From the NCBI RefSeq assembly GCF_019468565.1, contig NZ_CP080521.1, forward strand, positions 1,302,001-1,366,000: DNA of 64,000 bases, read 5' to 3'. This document shows positions 32,560 through 41,258 of the stretch, in pieces. A model generated the notes under the pieces. That model saw only the letters and a program-made list of their open reading frames with translations. It was not told the origin of the DNA and made no database searches. The DNA comes from Pseudonocardia sp. DSM 110487 (lineage in GTDB: Bacteria > Actinomycetota > Actinomycetes > Mycobacteriales > Pseudonocardiaceae). Both the position numbers and the translations under genes were made by a program. Positions within the stretch are counted from its first letter, which is position 1. The number at the start of each line of letters is the position of its first letter.

Positions 32560-33786
32560 GTGACCCAGGTCCGGATCCCCGAGGGGTTCGACTTCACCGA
32601 TCCCGACGCGTACGCCCAGGGCGTCCCGGCGGCTGAGTTGGCCGAGATGCGCCGGACGGCACCCGTCACGTGGATCCCCCAGCGCCGCGGCAGCGCGGGG
32701 TTCGACGACGAGGGCTACTGGATGGTCACCCGGCACACCGACGTGAAGGCGGTGTCGCTGGACAGCACGCTGTACTCCTCCCGCGAGAAGACGGCGATCG
32801 TCCGGCACGCCGAGGGCACCACGCCGGAGCAGCTGGACATGCAGCGGCTGATCATGCTGAACAACGACGCGCCGAAGCACACGGCGCTGCGCCGGATCGT
32901 CTCCCGCGGCTTCACCCCGCGGGCCGTGGCCGGGCTGCGCGACGCGCTCGCCGCGCGCGCCGAGAAGATCGTCCACACCGCCCGCAGCGAGGGATCGGGC
33001 GACTTCGTCACCGACGTCGCCTGCGAGCTGCCCCTGCAGGCCATCGCCGAGCTGCTCGGCATCCCCCAGGACGACCGCCGCAAGATCTTCGACTGGTCGA
33101 ACCAGATGGTCTCCTACGACGACCCGGAGATCGAGGTGGAGCCCCTCGCCGCGGCCATGGAGCTGCTCGGCTACTCGATGGCGATGGCCGAGGAGCGCAA
33201 GCGCTGCCCGATGGACGACATCGTCACGGCGCTCGTCAAAGCCGACATCGAGGGCGAGAACCTGTCGGCGGACGAGTTCGGCTTCTTCGTCATCCTGCTC
33301 GCCGTCGCGGGCAACGAGACCACGCGCAACGCGATCACGCACGGGATGATGGCCTTCCTCGACCACCCCGAGCAGTGGGAGCTCTACAAGGCCGAGCGCC
33401 CCGAGACGGCGGCCGACGAGATCGTGCGCTGGGCCACGCCCGTGATGGCCTTCCAGCGCACCGCGACGGCCGACACCGAGCTCGGCGGCCAGCGGATCCG
33501 CAAGGACGACCGCGTCGTCATGTTCTACAGCTCCGCCAACTTCGACGAGGACGTCTTCGAGGCGCCGGAGCGCTTCGACATCACCCGCAGCCCCAACCCG
33601 CACCTCGGCTTCGGCGGCCGTGGCGCGCACTACTGCATCGGCGCCAACCTGGCCCGCCTCGAGATCGATCTGATCTTCAACGCGATCGCCGACCACATGC
33701 CCGACATCACCAAGGCCGGTGAGCCGCGCAGGCTGCGGTCGGGCTGGCTCAACGGGATCAAGGAATTCCCGGTCCGGTATGCCTGA
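32560..33786 (+). CDS. cyp125: Steroid C26 monooxygenase CYP125
   Basis: A 408-residue cytochrome P450. It has the I-helix oxygen-binding motif AVAGNETTRN, the ExxR in a helix before WATPVMAFQRTA, and the heme loop HLGFGGRGAHYCIGANLAR with axial Cys359. The N-terminal IPEGFDFTDPDAYAQGVP is characteristic of CYP125. It hydroxylates and further oxidises the terminal side-chain carbon (C26/27) of cholestenone, starting side-chain beta-oxidation. GTG start with GGGAGG upstream. The next gene (ADH) begins 14 bp after its stop. Confidence 0.94.
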   Translation: MTQVRIPEGFDFTDPDAYAQGVPAAELAEMRRTAPVTWIPQRRGSAGFDDEGYWMVTRHTDVKAVSLDSTLYSSREKTAIVRHAEGTTPEQLDMQRLIMLNNDAPKHTALRRIVSRGFTPRAVAGLRDALAARAEKIVHTARSEGSGDFVTDVACELPLQAIAELLGIPQDDRRKIFDWSNQMVSYDDPEIEVEPLAAAMELLGYSMAMAEERKRCPMDDIVTALVKADIEGENLSADEFGFFVILLAVAGNETTRNAITHGMMAFLDHPEQWELYKAERPETAADEIVRWATPVMAFQRTATADTELGGQRIRKDDRVVMFYSSANFDEDVFEAPERFDITRSPNPHLGFGGRGAHYCIGANLARLEIDLIFNAIADHMPDITKAGEPRRLRSGWLNGIKEFPVRYA

Positions 33787-33800
33787 GAGGGAGTGAACCT

Positions 33801-34916
33801 GTGCGGACTCGCGCAGCAGCGTTGCTGGAGCAGCCCGGCAAGTGGCAGATCATCGACGTCGACATCGACGAGCCCGGCGAGCACGAGGTGCTCGTCCGGT
33901 TCGTCGCCGCCGGACTCTGCCACTCCGACGACCACGCCACGACCGGTGACATGCCGGTCGGCAAGCTCCCGCTGATCGGCGGGCACGAGGGCGCGGGCGT
34001 GGTCGAGAAGGTCGGGCCCGCGGTCCGCTCGCTCGCCGTCGGCGACCACGTCGTCGCCCAGTTCGTGCCGTCCTGCGGGCAGTGCAGGGCATGCGTCTCG
34101 GGTGGTGGCAACCTCTGCGACCTGGGCATGTACGCGCTGGCCGGCTGCATGCCCGACGGCACGTACCGCGCCCACCACGACGGAGCCGACGTCGGCCAGA
34201 TGACGATGGTCGGCACTTTCGCGCAGCACGCCGTGGTGTCCGAGCACTCGCTGACCAAGGTCCCCGACGACATCCCGTTCCACGTGGCGGCGCTGCTGAG
34301 CTGCGGCGTGCCCACCGGGTGGTGTTCGGCGGAGTACGGCGCCGAGGTCGAGGCCGGTGACACGGTGATCGTGATGGGTACCGGCGGCGTGGGCATGAAC
34401 GCCGTGCAGGCGGCCGTCACCCGCGGGGCCGCCCATGTCATCGCCGTCGACCCGGTCCCGTTCAAGCGGGAGAAGGCTCTCGAGTTCGGCGCCACCCACG
34501 CGTTCGCCGGCATCGACGAGGCCGCCGAGTTCGGCCGCTCCGTCACGAACGGCCAGGGCGCGCACTCCGCGATCGTCACGGTCGGCGTCACCACCGGCGA
34601 GCACGTAGCGAGCGCGGTCAACGCCATCGGCAAGTTCGGCACCGTGGTCGTCACCGGCATCGGCGACTTCAAGGCAGAGGGCCTGCCGATCAACATCTGG
34701 ATGCTCGCGATGCTGCAGAAGCGGATCCAGGGCGTGATCTTCGGAATGGGCACGCCACCGCACGAGATCGCGCGGCTCGCCGACATGTACCGGGCCGGGC
34801 GGCTCAAGCTCGACGAGCTCGTCACCACGACCTACAAACTCGACGAGGTCAACCAGGCCTACGCGGACATGCACGCTGGGCGCAACATCCGGGGCGTGGT
34901 CCTCCACGAGACGTAG
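33801..34916 (+). CDS. Zinc alcohol dehydrogenase, NDMA-dependent type
   Basis: A 371-residue medium-chain dehydrogenase. The catalytic zinc site is CHSDDH and GGHEGAGVVE; the structural zinc site is CGQCRACVSGGGNLC; the cofactor loop is VMGTGGVGMNAVQAA. It resembles the actinobacterial NDMA/mycothiol-type alcohol dehydrogenases, which keep NAD tightly bound. Placed directly behind cyp125, it may oxidise the 26-alcohol or aldehyde formed by the P450; this is inference from context. GTG start with GAGGGAG. Confidence 0.88.
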   Translation: MRTRAAALLEQPGKWQIIDVDIDEPGEHEVLVRFVAAGLCHSDDHATTGDMPVGKLPLIGGHEGAGVVEKVGPAVRSLAVGDHVVAQFVPSCGQCRACVSGGGNLCDLGMYALAGCMPDGTYRAHHDGADVGQMTMVGTFAQHAVVSEHSLTKVPDDIPFHVAALLSCGVPTGWCSAEYGAEVEAGDTVIVMGTGGVGMNAVQAAVTRGAAHVIAVDPVPFKREKALEFGATHAFAGIDEAAEFGRSVTNGQGAHSAIVTVGVTTGEHVASAVNAIGKFGTVVVTGIGDFKAEGLPINIWMLAMLQKRIQGVIFGMGTPPHEIARLADMYRAGRLKLDELVTTTYKLDEVNQAYADMHAGRNIRGVVLHET

Positions 34917-34958
34917 GGCCCCGCGTGCCAAACTCCACATCGGCGGGAGGAGGCACGC

Positions 34959-35531
34959 GTGTCGATCCAGCCGCCAGCCCGGCTGCTGACCGTCGACGAG
35001 TACCTCGCCATCGGGGAGATCGAGTACGGCTACTCGGAACTCGTCGAGGGGCGGCTGGTGTTGTCCCCGAACCCGTCGCCCCTGCACAACCTCGCGTCGG
35101 GGGAGATCTGTCTCGCGCTGTACCGGCAGCTGCCGGCTGATCTCCTGGCCGTCCAGGGCGTCGACGTCGACCTGGGGCTCGCCGAAGCGGATGCGCCGGG
35201 TTTCGTCCGCCGGCCGGACCTCGTCGTGGTGCACCGAGACGTGCCTCGCCGGGTTCAGCGCGAGGGCGGCGTGATCCGGGCCTCCGACGTGCTCGTGGTC
35301 GTCGAGCTCGTCTCGCCCAGCTCTCGGCGCACCGACCACGTAGTCAAGCGCGGCGAGTACGCCGACGCGGGCATTCCGCACTACTGGATCGTCGATCTCA
35401 CCGAGCCGGTCTCGCTGCTCGCGTGCCACCTCGCCGGTGAGTTCGGTTACGCAGACGGTGCGGCGGTGACGGGGACCTTCACATCGACCACGCCGTTCGC
35501 GGTCGAGATCGATCTCGGCGTACTGGGATAG
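34959..35531 (+). CDS. Uma2-family (DUF820) PD-(D/E)XK nuclease-like protein
   Basis: A 190-residue protein with TVDEYLAIGEIEYGYSELVEGRLVL at the N-terminus, the RRPDLVVVH strand with an active-site Asp, VVVELVSPSSRRTD (Glu plus downstream basic residue), and YADAGIPHYWIVDL. These are standard Uma2 signatures. Function in cells is unknown; many actinobacteria carry numerous paralogues. Strong GGGAGGAGG upstream of the GTG. Not obviously related to the steroid genes around it. Confidence 0.85.
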   Translation: MSIQPPARLLTVDEYLAIGEIEYGYSELVEGRLVLSPNPSPLHNLASGEICLALYRQLPADLLAVQGVDVDLGLAEADAPGFVRRPDLVVVHRDVPRRVQREGGVIRASDVLVVVELVSPSSRRTDHVVKRGEYADAGIPHYWIVDLTEPVSLLACHLAGEFGYADGAAVTGTFTSTTPFAVEIDLGVLG

Positions 35532-35605
35532 CCGCCGAACGGGTGCGCGAGACGGGCCTTCTGCGCGCGGTCGTGCCGGCCATTCGCGTCGGCGCGCGTC
35601 GCCGA

Positions 35606-35911
35606 TCAGGGCGCTGCAGGAGGCGTGATCCGGACGGTCATCTCCACCGTCACCTCGTCGCCCGCCGTGAGGCCCTGCGGCTTGCGCACGGCGTTCTTGA
35701 GCGGCAGCAGGTAGCCGCCGTCCTGCGGGAAGAGCGACGTCGTGAAGCTGATCTCGCCGATCCGGGCCTCGACCGGGATCACGCCCCAGCCGTACGAGGC
35801 GATCGCGGCCACCTCGCGGATGTTTGCCGACTCATCGGGAGGAACCGGCACGAAGGAGAAGGGTGCCGGCCCGCGCCATTCGATCACCTGTCCGGCGAAA
35901 TGGAGATCCAC
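35606..35911 (-). CDS. DUF1905 small beta-barrel protein
   Basis: A 101-residue protein with the DUF1905 pattern: FAGQVIEWRGPAPFSFVPVP, GWGVIPVEARIG, SLFPQDGGYLLPLKNAVRK and GDEVTVEMTVRI. It is a small predicted beta-barrel, cytoplasmic, of unknown role. Convergent with the Uma2 gene. Its start lies 19 bp from the left target duplication of the MITE-like element, so its promoter may lie within or beyond that element. Confidence 0.8.
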   Translation of the reverse strand: MDLHFAGQVIEWRGPAPFSFVPVPPDESANIREVAAIASYGWGVIPVEARIGEISFTTSLFPQDGGYLLPLKNAVRKPQGLTAGDEVTVEMTVRITPPAAP

Positions 35912-35933
35912 GCGGTCAGTCTCGTCGCTCTAG

Positions 35934-36092
35934 GCCGTGTCTCGTGGATCTTGGGCGATGGGCTTCGAGATCCAGATCGTCCCTGGCAAGGCGGAGGCCC
36001 GAGCCGTTGTATTGGAATACCCGGTCGGGCCGACAACGCAGCCAGGGGCGATCTGGGCTCGAAGAGCGCGCTCAAGATCCGCGAGACACGGC
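35934..36092. mobile_element. MITE-like element, CTAG target duplication
   Basis: A 159-bp non-coding element with terminal inverted repeats that match over about 50 bp. The left end is GCCGTGTCTCGTGGATCTTG and the right end, reversed, GCCGTGTCTCGCGGATCTTG, continuing with TCGAG...CAGATCG.CCCTGGC on both sides. It is flanked by CTAG at 35930-35933 and 36093-36096. There is no transposase inside. A CTAG-type duplication is known from some IS5-family elements, so a full-length relative elsewhere in the genome could mobilise it; that assignment is inference. Confidence 0.78.
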
Positions 36093-36105
36093 CTAGGTTC
36101 GAACG

Positions 36106-36564
36106 ATGCGCAACACCGAACTCGAGAAGCTCGACGGTCTCGTCGGTGAGTGGACGACGACGCTGTCGGACGCGTGGTTCCTCGAACCGCCGGGCACCGA
36201 GGTGCCGGGCCGGACGACCATCGAGTGGCTCGGGGAGTCGTTCCTGGTCGTGCGGTCGGAGTTCGGCGGGGGAGGGCACGTGCATTCCGAGATGCGCCTC
36301 GTGCTCGGCCGCAGCGACCCGAACGACCGGTTCGTCGCCCTCTACCACGACGACCGCGGCGTCTGCCGCGAGTTCGCCATGACCTTCGACGGCGGACACT
36401 GGACCATGAGCCGCGAGGACCCCGACTTCCACCAGCGGTTCGTCGGGGACGTGGAGAAGAACCGGATCAGCGGCCGGTGGGAGGCGTCCGAGGACCAGGG
36501 CATGACCTGGCGCAAGGACTTCGACCTCACCTTCGACCGAACCTCAGGCTCGGTGGTCGAGTAG
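36106..36564 (+). CDS. DUF1579-like hypothetical protein
   Basis: A 152-residue cytoplasmic protein. Its layout (LDGLVGEWTTTLS, TTIEWLGESFLVVRSEF, RFVALYHDDRGVCREFAM, RISGRWEASEDQGMTWRKDFDLTF) fits the lipocalin-like DUF1579/YybH-type barrels. Its function is unknown. The ATG is only 10 bp from the MITE-like element, leaving no room for a native promoter or a clear ribosome-binding site. Its final residues VVE and stop TAG come from a family A repeat, so both ends are shaped by repeats. Confidence 0.7.
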   Translation: MRNTELEKLDGLVGEWTTTLSDAWFLEPPGTEVPGRTTIEWLGESFLVVRSEFGGGGHVHSEMRLVLGRSDPNDRFVALYHDDRGVCREFAMTFDGGHWTMSREDPDFHQRFVGDVEKNRISGRWEASEDQGMTWRKDFDLTFDRTSGSVVE

Positions 36565-36600
36565 GGCCGGCGCCCCAGCGCCGGCCCGTATCGAGACCAC
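36552..36600. repeat. Family A repeat, unit 1 (supplies a stop codon)
   Basis: GGTGGTCGAGTAG, a GGGCCGGCGC...GCGCCGGCCC hairpin, then CGTATCGAGACCAC. The GTCGAGTAG segment encodes the last residues and stop of the DUF1579-like gene. An inverted copy follows 23 bp later. Confidence 0.85.
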
Positions 36601-36623
36601 TCACCCCGAGGTAGGTCGTGGCT

Positions 36624-36674
36624 GTGGTCTCGATACGCGCCGGCCCTGGCGGGCCGGCGCTACTCGACCACCGG
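36624..36674. repeat. Family A repeat, unit 2 (inverted)
   Basis: GTGGTCTCGATACGCGCC, hairpin, CTACTCGACCACCGG: the reverse-complement arrangement of unit 1. The pair makes a large inverted repeat of about 120 bp. Confidence 0.85.
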
Positions 36675-36683
36675 ACAGCGTGG

Positions 36684-36707
36684 GGGCCGGCGCTACTCGA
36701 CCACCGG
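36684..36707. repeat. Family A repeat, partial unit 3
   Basis: GGGCCGGCGCTACTCGACCA followed by CCGG repeats the right end of unit 2 ten bases downstream; it is a truncated copy or local duplication. Confidence 0.75.
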
Positions 36708-36725
36708 AGGTGTGCGGGCCTGGCC

Positions 36726-37169
36726 TCATTCCGACCGCAGCGTCGCCATCGCCCGCTCGACCTCCCAGAACGCCCGCAGCGACCGCAGCAGCCCGTCCGG
36801 TCCGACGCGGTAGACGAACACTCCCTCGGTGTCGATCCGGGATCCGCCCGGCAGGTACGAGGTGACGGTGCCGACGTTCGCGACCTCGTCTCCTGCCGCG
36901 AACGAGTCCCGCACCGTGAACGTGATGCGTTCGGCCATGGCGATGGCCTTGTCCCAGAACGCCGAGAGGCCTTCGTGCCCGCGGTGGCCCCTGCCGTCCG
37001 GGTCGAACATGGACGGGCCCACCGGGTCCTCCAGCACGGCGTCAGGGGCGTAGAGCGCGAGCCACTCCTCCTTCGCGCCGCGCGACACCGCGTCCATCGA
37101 GCGGCGGGCCGCGTCGCGCGCGGGGTGAGCGGCCTGCGGGCCGGTCCAGTCGATCGCCGGTGCGGTCAT
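36726..37169 (-). CDS. NTF2/SnoaL-like protein (ketosteroid-isomerase fold)
   Basis: A 147-residue cone-shaped-barrel protein: a helical N-terminus, LYAPDAVLEDPVG, GHRGHEGLSAFWDKAIAMAERI, ANVGTVTSYLPGG and YRVGPDGLLRSLRAFWE. The fold is that of delta-5-3-ketosteroid isomerase and SnoaL enzymes. An Asp at VLEDP sits roughly where the KSI base lies, but I cannot confirm the full catalytic set. It is the last gene of the DUF35-ltp4-ltp3-LLM unit (7-bp gap), which makes a role on a steroid-CoA intermediate plausible. Confidence 0.75.
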   Translation of the reverse strand: MTAPAIDWTGPQAAHPARDAARRSMDAVSRGAKEEWLALYAPDAVLEDPVGPSMFDPDGRGHRGHEGLSAFWDKAIAMAERITFTVRDSFAAGDEVANVGTVTSYLPGGSRIDTEGVFVYRVGPDGLLRSLRAFWEVERAMATLRSE

Positions 37170-37176
37170 GTCTGCT

Positions 37177-38039
37177 TCACATCCTCGTGATGATCTTCTC
37201 TGCGAACCGCCGCATGCTGTCCTGTTTCGCGGCGAGCGGGCCGTCGAAGCCGATGCCGTCGAAGAGCCATGGCACGACGATCGCGTCCGTCACGCCGATG
37301 TCGCGTTGCCGGCGGTAGCCGTCGAGCCCGAAGCTGTCGATGCAGACGGCCTGGATCTCGAACGGCTCGCCGGCCGTGCCGAGCTCGGCGCGCAGGGCCG
37401 TGAGCTTGCCGATGGTGTCGCGGAGGTCGTCGAAGCGGATCATCGCCGACGTCCAGCCGTCGTGCCGCGACGCGCGGCGCAGCCCGGGCTCGGTGTGCCC
37501 GCCGACGTAGATCGGCACGGGACGGGACGGCGCCGGGCTCATCTGCAGGGCGTCGAACTGGAAGAACTCGCCGTGGTGGGAGACCATCCCGCCGCCGAGG
37601 ATCAGCCGCAGCACCTCGATGGCCTCGTCGGCGCGCCGGCCGCGGTGGGCGTAGGGGATGCCGCACCACTCGAACTCCTCCGGCGCCCAGCCGAGCCCGA
37701 CCCCGAGGCCGAACCGGTCGCCGGTGAGCACCGCGACCGACCCGACCTGGCGGGCGAGTGGTACGGGGTGGCGCGACCCGAGCTTGAGCACCTGCGTGTA
37801 GAAGCGGATCCGCGAGGTCACCGCGCCCATCGCGGCCGCGGCAGCGATCGGGTCGGGCCACGGGGTGTTCGCGTCCCAGAACCGGCCTCCGTCGGGCGTG
37901 TACGGGTACTTCGCGGAGACCTTTTCGGCGTAGAACACGGAGTCCGGGAGTGCGATCGACGAGAACCCGCACTCCTCGGCGGTGCGGGCGAGCTCGGTGA
38001 GCTGGTCCAGCGGGCTGAGTGCGATCCCGAGCGTGAACT

Positions 38040-38043
<4 letters not shown>
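37177..38043 (-). CDS. LLM-class F420/FMN-dependent oxidoreductase (second copy)
   Basis: A 288-residue luciferase-like protein: KFTLGIALSPLDQLTELARTAEECGFSSIALPD, GAVTSRIRFYTQVLKLGSRHP, GDRFGLGVGLGWAPEEFEWCGIP, RRADEAIEVLRLIL, IYVGGHTEPGLRRASR. This is the bacterial luciferase TIM-barrel family, usually F420-dependent in actinobacteria. GTG start overlapping the ltp3 stop. It is clearly different from the Rv3520c-like LLM gene across the same promoter region. The substrate is unknown but probably steroid-derived. Confidence 0.85.
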
Positions 38044-39208
<1,165 letters not shown>

Positions 39209-39209
<1 letters not shown>

Positions 39210-40267
39210 CAGGACCGCCCCTCCATGACACAGACGAGGTTCTGCTGCAGCGCTGGCCCGACGGTGGCGTGCGCGAGGACTCGCTCCGCGGTGCCGTCCA
39301 TGACCCGTGCGGCCGCCTCGCCGATCCGGGTCAGCCCGGTGGCGAACATCGGGTTGCCGCACAACGGGCCACCGGACGGGTTGATCCGCACGGCGTCCGA
39401 GAGCCCGAGCTCGCGGCGCAGCAGCAGCTCTTGCGAGGTGAACGGGGCGTGCAGCTCGGCGACGGTGACACCGTCGATGCCGGCCGCCGCGGCCGCCGCG
39501 GCCGCCGACGTGCTGCGTCCCAGGTCGCGCGCGCCCAAGACGGGGGAGTCGACGCGGTGCTCGATGCCGCTGATCCACGCGGGGCGTTCGCACAGCTCGC
39601 GCGCCCGGTCGCCGGCCGCGAGCACGACGGCCGCGGCGCCGTCGGTGACGGGCGCGCAGTCGTGGGCCCGCAGGGGGTCGGCGAGATAGGGCTCCTCCAG
39701 CAGCGCCGCGACGTCGACGGCGCCGCCGAGCTGCGCATGCGGGTTGGCGGCGCCGTCCGCGCGGCTGCGCGCGGCCACCTCGGCCATCTCCTTCTCGCTC
39801 CACAGCCCGCGGTCGAGGCCGACGCGCGCCTGCAGCGCGGCGATGCTCACGGAGTCGGGCCAGAGCGGGGCGACGGCGTACGGGTCGAGCTGCAGGGCCA
39901 GCACCCGGCGCAGCTCGCCGGCAGAGGACTTGCCGAAGCCGTACACGAGCGCCGTGTCCACCTCGCCGGTGCGGATCTTCACCCACGCCTCGTACAGCGC
40001 CCACGCCCCATCGGACTCCACGTGCGACTCGATGATCGGCGGGAACGCGCCGATCGCGTCCACCGCGGAGACGAACGAGAACGCCCTGCCCGCGAGGTAG
40101 TCCGAGGAACCCGAGCACCAGAACCCGATCTCGCGGCGGCTCAGCCCGGTGGTCGCGAACAGCTCCTGGAACACCGGGACGAGCATCTCGACCCCGTTGG
40201 TGGTGCCGGACGTCCGGTGCACCTGCGGTGCCTGGGCGAAGCCGACGACGGCGATGTCGGTGTTCAC
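39209..40267 (-). CDS. ltp4: Thiolase-like lipid-transfer protein (Ltp4-like)
   Basis: A 352-residue thiolase-superfamily protein: DIAVVGFAQAPQVHR, FWCSGSSDYLAGRAFSFVSAVDAIG, SHVESDGAWALYEAWVKIRTGE, CAPVTDGAAAVVLAAGDRA, TVAELHAPFTSQELLLRRELG, INPSGGPLCGNPMFATG. It is shorter than ltp3, and the two likely form a heteromer. The GTG start overlaps the DUF35 stop; its own stop overlaps the ltp3 ATG by one base. Alanine-rich insertion (about ten Ala) near residue 262. Confidence 0.85.
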
Positions 40268-41214
40268 AGATGCTCCGCGAAGGACTCGAAGGGGGCGTCC
40301 GGCTCGCCGGTTGGGCGGAAGTGGTCGATGTTCGCCACCGTGGTTCCCCACTCCTCGCGGGGCTTCCACACGGCCTCGACCCGCATGCCCATCCGGACCT
40401 CGTCGGCCGCGCAGCCGAGCACCAGGTGCAGGAACGCGATGTCCGCCCCGTCGAGCAGCACGTAGGCCGCCACATACGGCGGCTGGATGCGCTGCCCGAG
40501 GAAGGGCACGTTGACGATGCAGAAGGTGGTGACGATCCCGCGGTCGGGGAGCTCGACCTCCTCGGAGGTCGGCACGCCGTCGGTCGGGCACGCGCCGCGG
40601 GGCGGGATGTAGACCTTCCCGCATTCGGGGCATCGCTGGCCGAGCAGCCGCCCCTCGGCGAGTCCCCGCAGGTAGCGGCTCTCCTCCTCCGAGGCCGAGT
40701 GCTCGTAGTGCAGGTGCACCGGGGTGGTCACCATGGTCACCGGCTCCCCGCCGGACGGATCCGGCCGCGGTGGCGCGGGGCCTTCCAAGGGCTCGAAGCA
40801 CGCGATGTCCCGGATCGAGCCGACCGGCTCCGGTGTCCAGCGCACCCGCACCTGCATGCCCGTGCGCATCCGGTCGGGGGAGCCTGCGTCGACGGCGTGC
40901 AGCATCGCGGTGTCGGCGCCGTCGAGCCGGACCAGCGCCCAGGCGAACGGGTGCGCGAGCGGCTGCCCCTCGAGCGGTGCCGGCATCCAGGACCAGGACT
41001 CGACCGTGCCCTCGTCGGCGACCGCGACGAACTCGCTGAGCGGCTGCGCCGTGGCCGGGTCGTACTCGACGGGAGGGACGTGCACCCGCCCGTCCGAGCC
41101 GCGTACGCCCTCGATCCGCCGGTCGCGCAGCCCCGTCATGAATCGGCCGAGGACCGGGCCCAGCGAGCGGGTGTAGTCGAAGCCGACCTCCAGCGGGGCG
41201 GACAGCGGTGCCAT
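40264..41214 (-). CDS. Double DUF35 OB-fold/zinc-ribbon protein (Rv3521-like)
   Basis: A 316-residue protein with two DUF35 modules. The N-terminal one (residues ~50-150: VESWSWMPAPLEG, FAWALVRLDGADTAMLH) lacks the zinc cysteines. The C-terminal one has CPECGKVYIPPRGACP, then GIVTTFCIVNVP and YVAAYVLLDGADIAFLHLVLG. DUF35 proteins partner with thiolase-like aldolases, as ChsH2 does with Ltp2, so this one likely scaffolds ltp3/ltp4. First gene of the unit, start 9 bp from a KstR-type site. Confidence 0.85.
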   Translation of the reverse strand: MAPLSAPLEVGFDYTRSLGPVLGRFMTGLRDRRIEGVRGSDGRVHVPPVEYDPATAQPLSEFVAVADEGTVESWSWMPAPLEGQPLAHPFAWALVRLDGADTAMLHAVDAGSPDRMRTGMQVRVRWTPEPVGSIRDIACFEPLEGPAPPRPDPSGGEPVTMVTTPVHLHYEHSASEEESRYLRGLAEGRLLGQRCPECGKVYIPPRGACPTDGVPTSEEVELPDRGIVTTFCIVNVPFLGQRIQPPYVAAYVLLDGADIAFLHLVLGCAADEVRMGMRVEAVWKPREEWGTTVANIDHFRPTGEPDAPFESFAEHL

Positions 41215-41222
41215 TCCGGAAG

Positions 41223-41236
41223 TAGAACAGGTTCTC
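41223..41236. promoter_or_regulatory. KstR operator, divergent DUF35/LLM promoters
   Basis: TAGAACAGGTTCTC matches the consensus except for the final base. It sits in a 44-bp divergent gap and can control both directions. Confidence 0.82.
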
Positions 41237-41258
41237 GTTTGACTGGCAAGATGTCCCC

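Noticed and set aside
35930..36096. Complete insertion sequence
   Set aside because: Only 159 bp with no transposase frame; described as a MITE-like element instead.
35543..36382. Forward reading frame across the DUF1905 gene and the MITE-like element
   Set aside because: No start context or homology; it crosses two opposite-strand features and the element's inverted repeats.
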